From Defluviicoccus vanus (GTDB lineage Bacteria; Pseudomonadota; Alphaproteobacteria; Rhodospirillales; Defluviicoccaceae): DNA of 12,631 bases. The stretch's first letter is position 1. The number at the start of each line of letters is the position of its first letter. Positions 1-6,491 of this stretch are shown piece after piece. A model generated the notes under the pieces. That model worked only from the letters and a program-made list of their open reading frames with translations. It ran no database searches and was not told where the DNA came from. The position numbers and the translations under genes are program-made. The stretch covers positions 3,571,872 through 3,584,502 of the forward strand of contig NZ_CP053923.1 of assembly GCF_014672695.1 (NCBI RefSeq). The letters are read 5' to 3'.

Positions 1-744
1 GGGGGCGCCGCACCGTCGATGCATCCCGAGTGGCGCGACGTGGGCACCGCGGTGGAGGCAACGCGCCGGCTGCTGGCGCTGGCCGAAGGGGTGCAGCGCC
101 GGGTGCACGTGCTGCATATCACCACCGCCGAGGAGCTGGAGCTGCTCGCGGCGCATCGCGAGCTCGCGACGATGGAAGTCACGCCGCAGCACCTGACGCT
201 GGCGGCGCCCGGCTGCTACGAGGAACTCGACAGCTTCGCGCAGATGAACCCGCCGATCCGTGAGAAGCGGCACCGCGAGGCGCTGTGGCAGGCGGTGGCC
301 AACGGACTGGCCGACTGCATCGGTTCGGACCACGCGCCGCACACCCGCGAGGAGAAGAAGCAGCCCTATCCGCAGAGCCCGTCCGGGATGCCAGGCGTGC
401 AGACCCTGGTCCCAGTGATGCTCGACCACGTGGCCCAGGGTCGCCTCAGCCTCGCCCGCTTCGTCGATCTCACCAGTGCCGGGCCGGCGCGCATCTTCGG
501 CATCGCCGGTCGCGGCCGCATCGCCCTCGGCTATTTTGCCGACTTCACTCTCGTCGATCTGAAGTTGACGCGGATGATCACCCACAGCTGGATTGTCAGC
601 CGCTGCGGCTGGACTCCCTTCGACGGCATGCGGGTAACCGGTTGGCCGATGGCGACGATCATCCGCGGCCACGTGGTGATGCGCGAGGGCCAGCTCCTGG
701 GCGACCCCATCGGCGAAGCCGTCCGCTTCCTCGAAGGCCGCTGA
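1..744 (+). CDS. pyrC: Dihydroorotase, 3' part (5' end outside window)
   Basis: Dihydroorotase interconverts N-carbamoyl-aspartate and dihydroorotate, the third step of de novo pyrimidine synthesis, in the cytoplasm. The frame is open from base 1 (Gly-Gly-Ala-Ala-Pro-Ser before the first ATG at 19), so about the last 247 residues of a protein normally near 440 are seen. Counted from the ATG at 19, the amidohydrolase signatures are HVLH (H33), EVTPQHL (H58) and the GSDHAPHT block with the metal and catalytic Asp D104, followed by the SPSGMPGVQT segment and a C-terminal beta domain (ADFTLVDL, RCGWTPFDG). These fit the class I, AllB/TIGR00857-like dihydroorotases found in alphaproteobacteria. 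The ATG at 19 is internal and not the real start. The gene ends 124 bases before an IS1380 relic. Only the missing 5' end, with the HxH metal motif, is unverified. Confidence 0.93.
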   Translation, partial: GGAAPSMHPEWRDVGTAVEATRRLLALAEGVQRRVHVLHITTAEELELLAAHRELATMEVTPQHLTLAAPGCYEELDSFAQMNPPIREKRHREALWQAVANGLADCIGSDHAPHTREEKKQPYPQSPSGMPGVQTLVPVMLDHVAQGRLSLARFVDLTSAGPARIFGIAGRGRIALGYFADFTLVDLKLTRMITHSWIVSRCGWTPFDGMRVTGWPMATIIRGHVVMREGQLLGDPIGEAVRFLEGR

Positions 745-1090
745 GTCCTTCTTATTCATGATGGCTGTTGTGACGGGTTGGTGGAAGTAGGATAAGCGTT
801 TGATGTGGCGTAGGATTCGGTTGCTGACGCCAATCCTTCGACGACAACCGGGCCGGCCATATCCGCCTTGACCGACGATACGACCCTGCCGTTCACGTTT
901 CCGGCCGAGCAACGCAAGAAAGTCACCACCGCGTTTGACGACGGCCGGACAGCGGACGGGATCTGTGCTCGCAGCCGACCGTCTCGTCGACGCTTGCCTC
1001 ACGCGGCAGTGCTTGCTAGTCATACACTAGCGGGCGGCGATCACAGGTGCCGGCCCGGATCGGGTTGAGCGGCGTAAGGAGTTCCTGCGA
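745..1090. other. Gene-free interval between pyrC and the Rap1a gene
   Basis: This 346-base stretch holds no intact gene. Its centre (868-984) is a broken IS1380-type transposase fragment described separately, and 745-867 probably includes the left flank of that element, although I could not identify its terminal repeat. At 1015-1031 there is a 6-bp inverted repeat (GCTAGT, 5-base loop, ACTAGC) 60 bases ahead of the next start codon. It could be an operator or chance. A purine-rich ribosome binding site (AAGGAG, 1076-1081) closes the interval. I see no convincing -35/-10 pair. Confidence 0.6.
868..984 (+). pseudogene. IS1380-family transposase relic with internal deletion and frameshift
   Basis: The frame from TTG at 868 reads MTDDTTLPFTFP, then RKKVTTAFD and DGR, which matches my memory of the conserved N-terminus of IS1380-family transposases (MTDD.LLPF.FP..RKK..AAFDGGR). 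After about 27 codons (about position 948) similarity in that frame stops. From 945 the next frame reads PDSGRDLCSQPTVS, which resembles the family's later motif (LPDSG.DLCSQPT.SR), normally some 60 or more residues downstream. Two distant segments are therefore joined, probably by a deletion at the shared CGGCCGG, and similarity ends near 984. The product cannot be functional. The family assignment is from motif memory, not a search. Confidence 0.6.
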
Positions 1091-1522
1091 ATGCGTGTTC
1101 GTCTGATCGCTGCCGTGGTGGCCACCGCTCTCACGGCCCACGCCCCGGCGTGGGCGGCCAGTGGATCAGCAAGCAGCGAGCCGGCTGAAGGGCAGCCGGG
1201 ATTCTCGCTGTCCGATTTCAAGCTGGTTACCGCCCAGGACCTTTATGACGTCTGCACTGTCGAGGCCAGCGACCCCAACGTCGCCGTCGCCGAGGCCTTC
1301 TGCTATGGCTACTTTACTGGCGGCAAGCACTACCACGACGAGGTGGCGGCGGTGTCTCCGATGGGCCCGATCGCCTGTCCGCCGGCGCCGGCGACGCGGC
1401 AGGAGTTGGTTGTCGTGTTCGTCGATTACCTCAAGCGCAACCCGCAGCGCGCCGGCGGCCGGCCGATGGACGTCATCTTCGAGGCGATCGGCGCGCAGTG
1501 GCCGTGCCCGACGAAGCCGTAG
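1091..1522 (+). CDS. Secreted Rap1a/Tai-type four-cysteine protein
   Basis: A 143-residue protein with a Sec signal peptide: basic MRVR, hydrophobic core to about residue 20, and a probable cut after AWA (21-23). The mature part has the pattern of the Rap1a immunity-protein family: FKLVTAQDLYDVC (C55), an AFCYGYFTGG segment (C71), a central Cys-Pro-Pro (C96), a predicted helix VVVFVDYLKRNPQR and a C-terminal WPC (C139). The four cysteines suggest two disulfides in the periplasm. Known Rap1a/Tai4 members neutralise peptidoglycan-amidase effectors of type VI secretion, but many chromosomal homologues have no known role, and no effector gene is visible here. The start is set by AAGGAG at 1076-1081. 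The next gene starts 51 bases downstream on the same strand, so co-transcription is likely. The fold assignment is fairly sure; an immunity role is not. Confidence 0.75.
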   Translation: MRVRLIAAVVATALTAHAPAWAASGSASSEPAEGQPGFSLSDFKLVTAQDLYDVCTVEASDPNVAVAEAFCYGYFTGGKHYHDEVAAVSPMGPIACPPAPATRQELVVVFVDYLKRNPQRAGGRPMDVIFEAIGAQWPCPTKP

Positions 1523-1560
1523 ACCGCCATGTCGTTGACCACCGCATCCTTTGGTTCGTT

Positions 1561-1566
1561 GGAGTG
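1561..1566 (+). promoter_or_regulatory. Ribosome binding site choosing the ATG at 1574
   Basis: GGAGTG lies seven bases before the ATG at 1574. The in-frame ATG at 1529 has no purine-rich sequence ahead of it, so 1574 is the better start for the lipoprotein gene. Start codons at 1595 and 1601 remain possible. Confidence 0.55.
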
Positions 1567-1573
1567 TGATCCC

Positions 1574-1966
1574 ATGCATCAGCCGCAATCGGGGATGACG
1601 ATGCTGCGCCGACCTGTTCTGCGCAGCCGTTCGCTCGGCCTCGGTCTGGCCCTCGCATTGACCGCCGGCACGCTCTCCGGCTGCGCCATGAGCCCGGGGC
1701 AGCAGGATACACTGCAGGGCGTCGGCATCGGTGCGGCCGGCGGCGCCGCACTCGGCGCCATCGGCGGTGCCATCGTCGGCAATCCGGGCATGGGCGCCGC
1801 CGTCGGTGCGGCCACCGGGGCGGCGCTCGGCGGCGGCGGCGGCTACCTCTACTCGAAGTACAACCAGCAGACCGACCAGCAGACGGCACAGACGGCACAG
1901 ATGCGCGCCCAGCTCGCGCAGCAACAGGCCGAGATCAATCAGCTGAAGGCGCAGCAGCAGAAGTAA
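1574..1966 (+). CDS. Glycine-zipper lipoprotein
   Basis: A 130-residue envelope protein. Residues 1-36 form a lipoprotein signal peptide with several arginines, a hydrophobic stretch LGLGLALALT and a lipobox ending L-S-G-C, so C37 would be lipidated. Residues 48-90 are a glycine zipper with repeated GxxxG spacing (for example GAAGGAALGAIGGAIVG), as in the glycine-zipper 2TM domains of small outer-membrane lipoproteins. The tail from about 97 is rich in Gln and Ala (NQQTDQQTAQTAQ, then LAQQQAEINQLKAQQQ) and should form a helix or coiled coil. No catalytic domain is present, so a structural or membrane-interacting role is inferred. It follows the Rap1a-type gene by 51 bases in the same direction and is followed by a GC-rich hairpin at 1973-1997. 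Confidence 0.8.
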   Translation: MHQPQSGMTMLRRPVLRSRSLGLGLALALTAGTLSGCAMSPGQQDTLQGVGIGAAGGAALGAIGGAIVGNPGMGAAVGAATGAALGGGGGYLYSKYNQQTDQQTAQTAQMRAQLAQQQAEINQLKAQQQK

Positions 1967-1972
1967 TAGCGC

Positions 1973-1997
1973 CGCGTCGGTTAAACCGTCCGACGCG
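1973..1997 (+). terminator. GC-rich hairpin just after the lipoprotein gene
   Basis: A perfect 8-bp stem (CGCGTCGG, 9-base loop, CCGACGCG) begins six bases after the lipoprotein stop codon. The position fits a transcription terminator, but no T-tract follows, so it may act as a weak or factor-dependent terminator or a 3' stabiliser. Confidence 0.4.
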
Positions 1998-2270
1998 CTC
2001 CGCGACCGGCTCGCGCGAGCCCGGGGTCGTTACGGTGCGAAATGCCCAGCGAGCAAGCTAAGGCCCGCAGACGGTGACGGCACTTTCCCGATCCGCTGGC
2101 TGCTGGCAAACGCCAAGCCGATCCCCGTAACCAACGGAGTCATCGCCGTAAGCGGCGCGCCTCCGAGCGAAATTCATAGCCTAAAATCAAACCTGTGCGG
2201 GCTCGGGATTCGCGGATTGATCGTAATTTCATACGGCCTCGCGGGGAGTTAAGCATGAGCCGAATCCTAA

Positions 2271-2430
2271 GTGTCCGTCCGGGAGCTTTGTGAGTCATTG
2301 GAATCGGTTACTGGCGGGGCTTGAACTGTCGGCCTGCAGCCGTGCCTGAAGAAGCTGTTTGCTGATGGCGTCAATCAGGCTGATGCTTCGAAAACTGGCC
2401 AAGGCCGAAGAGTACTTTCCGGACAGACTC
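2271..2430 (+). mobile_element. IS5-family relic or MITE-like deletion derivative (160 bp)
   Basis: The left end (2271-2285) and the reverse complement of the right end (2416-2430, read from 2430) agree at 11 of 15 bases, with the shared core GTCCGG typical of IS5-family ends. The flanks are TAA (2268-2270) and TGA (2431-2433), compatible with a decayed 3-base TNA target duplication. Inside, 2346-2369 reads LKKLFADG, like the mid-region of IS5-type DDE transposases. From 2365 another frame reads MASIRLMLRKLAKA and ends at 2431, like the C-terminus of such proteins. Mid and C-terminal parts are thus adjacent and out of frame, implying a large internal deletion. No functional protein results. 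The family call rests on motif recall. Confidence 0.45.
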
Positions 2431-2477
2431 TGAGGCACGCGGGCACGCTCAGTTACCCGCTGGCCAATTCGGCGCGA

Positions 2478-4091
2478 CTACGGCGTCACCGGCAGGCGAA
2501 CAGTGAAACAGGCGCCGGCTATGTCGCCATTGCTGCGGCACCGATTCATCGCCGCGATCGACCCACCGTGTGCCTCGACAATCTGTTTGGAGATGCTGAG
2601 ACCGAGGCCGGAATGAACGCCGAACTTTTCCTCGCTCGGGCGCAGCGAGTAGAACCGTTGGAAAATTTCACCCTCGCGTCCTTCGGGAATGCCCGGACCT
2701 TCGTCGAGAACTTCGGCAACGACGGCACGGCCCTCGCGAAAGGCCTTCAGCCGGATGGTGCCGCCACGCGGACTGAAGGACAACGCATTGGCGATCAGGT
2801 TACGGAAGACCTGCACCAGACGCCCTTCGATGCCACCGATGGTGAGGTTGCCGGTGGCCTCAACCAGCAGCCGGATGTCCCGCTCCGCTGCCGCCGTCTC
2901 GGTCACGTCGACCAGCGCCTTTAGCATCTTGCCGATATCCACCGGCTCCGACTTGGCGCGCGACAGCTCCGCGTCGAGACGTGAAGCGTCGGAGATGTCG
3001 GTGATCAACCGGTCGAGGCGGCCCACATCCTCCTGGATGATGTTCATCAGTTTTTGCCGGCGCTCCGGGTCGTTGATGCGGGCGGCGGTTTCGACGGCGC
3101 TGCGCAGGGAGGTCAGCGGATTCTTGATTTCGTGCGCCACGTCGGCGGCAAAGCGCTCGATGGCGTCCATCCGCAGCCACAACGCTTCTGTCATTTCTTT
3201 CAGCGCCGCACCGAGGCGGCCAATCTCGTCGGAGCGGTTGCTGAAGTCGGGGATACTGTAGCGACCCTGGCGATCGCGTCGCACCCTCTCTGCCGCGGCG
3301 GCAAGGCGGCGGATCGGATAGGCGATGGTCCAGGCGAGATAGAGCGATAGCAGGATCGTCAATCCGAGGGCGATGGCGAACCATTTGAGGATATCGAGGC
3401 GCACCCGCACCATCGCCGCGTCGATGGGAGCGGAGTCGCGCGTGAGCATCAAGGCGCCAATCACCTGGGTATAGCGCTGGACCGGTACGGCGACGCTCAG
3501 TATGAGGCTGCTGTTGGGATCCCGGCGAACCTGACTGTCGGCTGTGCCCGCCAGCGCTGACTGCACCTCCGGGAAGTCCTTTGCCGATGCCGCAGGATTG
3601 TCGACGTAAACGGGAAGGGGATCGGGTGCCCACAGACGCTGGATAAGCCGGTCGTACTCAGCGAGAAAATCGCGTAATCGCTGCCGCTTGTCTGCCGGTG
3701 GCGGCAATTCTTCCGCTTCGACAACGCCGGCCGGCCCTTTGAACAGCAGGCTGTCGGCAATCGAGCGGCCCTTTTCGTCGTAAAGGCGGGCGCGCGTGCC
3801 CGATGCCTGCACCAGCCGGCGAACCATTTGCTGCGCCAGCAGCGGGTTGAGGTGCTCGCTGCCGGGGGTATCACCGACAGTGGCACCCTCGGCGACAGCG
3901 GCCGCGAACAGATTGGCCTGACCGCGCAGCGACAGCAGTTCCTCGTCGATCAGCCCGCGGCGATGCTCGTCAAGATAAAGCATCCCGGCGACGAGAAAGA
4001 AGAGGGCGACCAGATTGACGGCAAGAATGCGGCGCGTCAGAGGTGAAATGGCTCCACTTAGTCGGTTAAATCGTGGCCTATCAGTAGCCAC
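2478..4091 (-). CDS. chvG: ChvG/ExoS-type membrane sensor histidine kinase
   Basis: Sensor kinase of the ChvG-ChvI pair, which in related alphaproteobacteria senses acid or envelope stress and controls envelope and exopolysaccharide genes. The 537-residue protein has a cytoplasmic start with SPLTRRILAVN, membrane segment 1 (about 21-40), a periplasmic sensor domain (about 41-233), segment 2 (about 234-255), HAMP (about 256-308), the H-box FAADVAHEIKNPLTSLR with phosphoacceptor H320, the N-box VFRNLIANALSFSP (N431, N435), the G1 box DEGPGIP (463-469), an F-box (IFQRFY) and the G2 box GLGLS (495-499). All catalytic motifs are present. I place the start at GTG 4091, seven bases after the chvI stop. 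An ATG at 4130 would overlap chvI and lacks a binding site, and the ATG at 4247 would add chvI-shadow sequence. It should be co-transcribed with chvI. Confidence 0.9.
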   Translation of the reverse strand: MATDRPRFNRLSGAISPLTRRILAVNLVALFFLVAGMLYLDEHRRGLIDEELLSLRGQANLFAAAVAEGATVGDTPGSEHLNPLLAQQMVRRLVQASGTRARLYDEKGRSIADSLLFKGPAGVVEAEELPPPADKRQRLRDFLAEYDRLIQRLWAPDPLPVYVDNPAASAKDFPEVQSALAGTADSQVRRDPNSSLILSVAVPVQRYTQVIGALMLTRDSAPIDAAMVRVRLDILKWFAIALGLTILLSLYLAWTIAYPIRRLAAAAERVRRDRQGRYSIPDFSNRSDEIGRLGAALKEMTEALWLRMDAIERFAADVAHEIKNPLTSLRSAVETAARINDPERRQKLMNIIQEDVGRLDRLITDISDASRLDAELSRAKSEPVDIGKMLKALVDVTETAAAERDIRLLVEATGNLTIGGIEGRLVQVFRNLIANALSFSPRGGTIRLKAFREGRAVVAEVLDEGPGIPEGREGEIFQRFYSLRPSEEKFGVHSGLGLSISKQIVEAHGGSIAAMNRCRSNGDIAGACFTVRLPVTP

Positions 4092-4098
4092 GCGTCGC

Positions 4099-4791
4099 CT
4101 AGGTGGCGCGGTAGCGGTAGCCCACGCCATAAAGAGTTTCGATCTGCGCGAAATCGCTGTCCACATCCTTGAATTTCTTCCGCAGACGCTTGATGTGGCT
4201 GTCGATGGTCCGGTCATCGACGTAGATGTGCTCACCGTACGCGGCATCGATCAACTGATCGCGGCTCTTCACATGCCCTGGTCGCCGCGCCAGTGCCTGC
4301 ACCAGAAGGAACTCAGTCACCGTCAGGTTAACCGCGCGCTCGCGCCAAGTGCAATAGTGGCGGGCGGGATCGAGCATCAGATCGCCGCGGCGCATGATCT
4401 CGCCTTCCACCGCCGAAACCACCGTTCCAGCGCGCCGGCGGAGAACGGCGCGGATGCGTTCGACGAGCAGACGCTGCGAAAAGGGCTTGGTGATGTAGTC
4501 GTCGGCGCCCATGCGCAGGCCAAGAACCTCGTCCAGTTCGTCGTCCTTGGAGGTGAGAAAAATCACTGGCACGTCACTTTTCTGCCGCAGGCGGGTCAGC
4601 AGTTCCATGCCGTCCATGCGGGGCATTTTGATATCGAGGACGGCGAGGTCCACCGGCTGACGCGTGATTCCTGCCAGGGCGTCGACACCGTCGGAGTAGG
4701 TCTGGACGCGAAAACCCTCTGCTTCCAAGGCCATGGCGATGGACGCCAGGATGTTGCGATCATCATCGACGAGGGCGACGGTTTCACTCAT
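4099..4791 (-). CDS. chvI: ChvI-type OmpR-family response regulator
   Basis: A 230-residue response regulator and partner of the kinase encoded just downstream. The receiver domain (about 1-115) has the acidic pocket D9-D11, phosphoacceptor D53 in VLDIKMPRMDGME, the switch Thr T80 and K102 in the TKPFSQRLLVER block. The C-terminal winged-helix DNA-binding domain (about 128-230) has LTVTEFLLVQAL and VDDRTIDSHIKRLRKKF. DDDRNILASIAMALEAEGFRV and LPVIFLTSKD-like segments match ChvI proteins closely. In-frame TAA and TGA codons directly upstream make ATG 4791 the earliest ATG start. A GGAGG lies 13 bases ahead, an unusually long spacing, and a five-codon out-of-frame ORF (ATG ATC GCG CAT GAG TGA) sits between and overlaps the start. 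It probably leads a chvI-chvG operon. Confidence 0.92.
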   Translation of the reverse strand: MSETVALVDDDRNILASIAMALEAEGFRVQTYSDGVDALAGITRQPVDLAVLDIKMPRMDGMELLTRLRQKSDVPVIFLTSKDDELDEVLGLRMGADDYITKPFSQRLLVERIRAVLRRRAGTVVSAVEGEIMRRGDLMLDPARHYCTWRERAVNLTVTEFLLVQALARRPGHVKSRDQLIDAAYGEHIYVDDRTIDSHIKRLRKKFKDVDSDFAQIETLYGVGYRYRAT

Positions 4792-5210
4792 GCGCGATCA
4801 TTAACCTCCGGATACCCTTTGTCTTGCAGCCAAGCCAGCTGACCTGGGCTGAGCGGTCATCATCAGCGGTCCCCGCACACATCGCTGCCGATCATTGCGC
4901 CCTGAAGCACAACATGCAAAAAAAGCCGGACGCGGTGCGCAGGCCAAACCAGACGCCGAAGGCCTACTTGGCACACAGGCTTGCCTTGGCATCCAGGCCA
5001 GACGCGGCGCCGAGGCCCGGCGGGGGCCCTTCGCGGGCGCCATTGCAAGAGACGTGCGTACAGGAGCGGTTACCATCCTGACTCGCCTGCAAGGGCCGAC
5101 GTGAGCGCCACCTTGGCCGCACTACGACAAGCGCCCATCGCAAGCGACTCGACGCTACCTGCTCCTTGACTGACCTGCCGAACTTTCCTCCTGCGACAAC
5201 TGGCGTACCT
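4792..5210 (-). promoter_or_regulatory. Upstream region of chvI; no convincing gene
   Basis: This 419-base interval lies between the end of the EEP gene and chvI (both leftward), so the chvI promoter is expected here, but I cannot pick a clear -35/-10 pair. A good GGAGG occurs near 4807-4811. The run of seven A's at 4918-4924 reads as seven T's on the minus strand after GC-rich sequence, which could help terminate transcription from the EEP gene, but no clean stem precedes it. Three imperfect copies of a 20-base unit sharing the core CC(A/G)GACGC(G/C)G lie at 4916-4935, 4939-4958 and 4988-5007. Open frames on both strands are low-complexity Ala/Arg/Pro-rich and look non-coding. Confidence 0.4.
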
Positions 5211-6491
5211 TTATGGCAGCAGCAGGGCCGAAACAGGGCTGAGCGCTGCAACTCGTTTGATGTTTGCCGTATTTGCCCCACCGCCCGCCTCGCCGCTGTT
5301 CCGGTGCGGGAGTGTTCGCCCTGTCTTGCCGTCTTCGGCAAGACCGGCGGGAATCGCTGAACCCATAACCGGCACGCTGATCAGGGCGCGCAACGGCCGG
5401 TGGTCCGAACCAACGGATGATAACGGTTCGAGGCGGAGCAGCGTTGCATCACGAACGAGGACGTGATCGATGCTAATGCCTAAAGTACGCATCCCTGCGG
5501 GATAGGTTGCCGGGTTCCATGGCGACAGCTGCAGGCCGGTTCTTGCCTGGAACTCGCGAAATGCCGGCGTGAACGGGCTGGCGTTGAAGTCGCCGAGAAC
5601 GATCAGCGGACTGTGGATCGTATCCAGATGCTCGGCGAGATAGTGCAGGAACGCGTCGCGCGCGGCCAGCCCGTCGGCACGAATGGGGTCTGCCGCGTGG
5701 ACGACGGCCAGCGACACCCGTGTCGCATCGTCGATTTGCAGGCTGGCAAGCAGAGCCGGCCACGCCGTCGCGACCGGCTGAAACTTCGTCGCCGTGATAA
5801 TGGGAAAGGTCGATAGCAAGACCATGCCCTGGCACGCTTCCACCACTCCCTGCACCCGCGGTCCGGCGGAGCTGATCCGGCTGCTGAAGGGATAGGCTTC
5901 GCCAAGCTTCGGCAGCAGCTTGTCGATAGGGGGCACTTCCTGCAACACCACCACGTCGGCTGGACGGGTGCGCAGCCAGCGGATCAGCCCGTCACGGTTC
6001 CAATTGGCGCAGTAGACGTTGTTGGTGATGATGCTGAAGGTGCCCTCAGGTTTGGGGGACGGGCAGCGCTGCCGGCGGTTGCCCGGCGATAGGCGGGAGT
6101 GAAAAGATGGGCAGCGACGTGCCGGTCGACGCCAGCGGTGCGTTGGAGGCCTCGATCACCGGTGCCGGGGGTGGCACTTCTACTGGGAGCGGCGCCGCCA
6201 GCACCCAGATGAAAACGCAAAGAGCGATCCCGTGGCGGCGGTGAGGCGCAGGTTGCGCACGAACAGCGCGAACAGCAGCACTGCCGTTGCCGCCAGCACA
6301 TAGACGGCAATGAAGTGGTGCACGAGTTCGAACGGCCACGCTCGCAGTCCCAGGGCGTGAATAAGCCCCACCGCCGACAAAGCGGCGACGACTGTCCAGG
6401 CAACACCGAGTAGCGCCGGCCGAAGCAGGCAGATCGCCTGCAGGCCGATCCATACGACCCGCGGCCGCTTGTCTGCCGGGGCATTCATCAT
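5211..6491 (-). pseudogene. Membrane-anchored EEP (endonuclease/exonuclease/phosphatase) family protein, two compensating frameshifts
   Basis: The N-terminus (ATG 6491, AGGAG eight bases ahead) gives MMNAPADK and two membrane segments, then in this sequence meets TAG at 6180-6182. The C-terminal part, in the same frame from about 6056 down, carries the metal-dependent EEP catalytic motifs: TNNVYCANW, VVVLQEV (catalytic Glu), VVHAADP (His), VLGDFNASPF (Asp, Asn), SIDHVLV and VGSDHRPL. The linking segment, with the expected third membrane helix (ALCVFIWVLAAPLP) and a Pro-rich linker, is read only in another frame. A one-base loss near 6229-6231 (C run) and a one-base gain in the five-G run 6054-6058 would restore a single frame of about 426 residues. 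This is either a recently broken gene or two sequence errors. A tail of about 55 residues follows SDHRPL, longer than usual. Substrate unknown. Confidence 0.72.
5323..5344 (-). repeat. Strong hairpin inside the EEP gene's 3' extension
   Basis: A perfect 9-bp inverted repeat, GTCTTGCCG and CGGCAAGAC around a 4-base loop TCTT, lies in the region coding the non-conserved C-terminal tail of the EEP protein. On the gene's own strand no T-tract follows, so it is not an obvious intrinsic terminator. It may mark non-coding sequence that has been read into after the ancestral stop was lost. Confidence 0.5.

Larger units (their letters stand above)
1967..2477. other. Gene-free interval between the lipoprotein gene and chvG
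   Basis: This 511-base interval separates the lipoprotein gene from the end of chvG (convergent). It contains the hairpin at 1973-1997, a perfect 14-base palindrome GGCTCGCGCGAGCC at 2008-2021, an unassigned stretch 2022-2269, and an IS5-family relic at 2271-2430. At 2430-2452 a CTGAG/CTCAG 5-bp repeat flanks GC-rich sequence downstream of chvG, but it is a weak terminator candidate. I find no gene in it. An hprK gene, common downstream of chvG in alphaproteobacteria, is absent. Confidence 0.6.

Noticed and set aside
1015..1031. Target duplication of the IS1380 relic (GCTAGT/ACTAGC)
   Set aside because: It is a short inverted repeat at one place, with no matching copy near 745-765, so it cannot be shown to be an insertion scar.
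1166..1924. 252-residue open frame antisense to the Rap1a and lipoprotein genes
   Set aside because: Composition is Arg/Ala/His-rich and it mirrors two genes that have signal peptides and ribosome sites.
4092..4247. chvG start at ATG 4247 or 4130
   Set aside because: Both add residues that are only the shadow of the chvI 3' end, with no binding site; ChvG-like similarity begins close to GTG 4091.
4918..4924. Intrinsic terminator ending in seven T's on the minus strand
   Set aside because: The GC-rich sequence before the T run does not form a continuous stem that I can find.
4916..5007. CRISPR-like array
   Set aside because: Only three poorly matching 20-base units with unequal spacing (23 and 49 bases); no conserved repeat-spacer structure and no cas genes.
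4824..5104. Small Ala/Pro/Arg-rich genes upstream of chvI
   Set aside because: Overlapping frames on both strands have similar low-complexity content and no ribosome site or domain.
6046..6453. A separate 135-residue gene in the middle frame of the EEP region
   Set aside because: Only its C-terminal half looks protein-like, and that half is exactly the missing link of the EEP protein; its N-terminal half is an Arg-rich shadow of the membrane-anchor frame.
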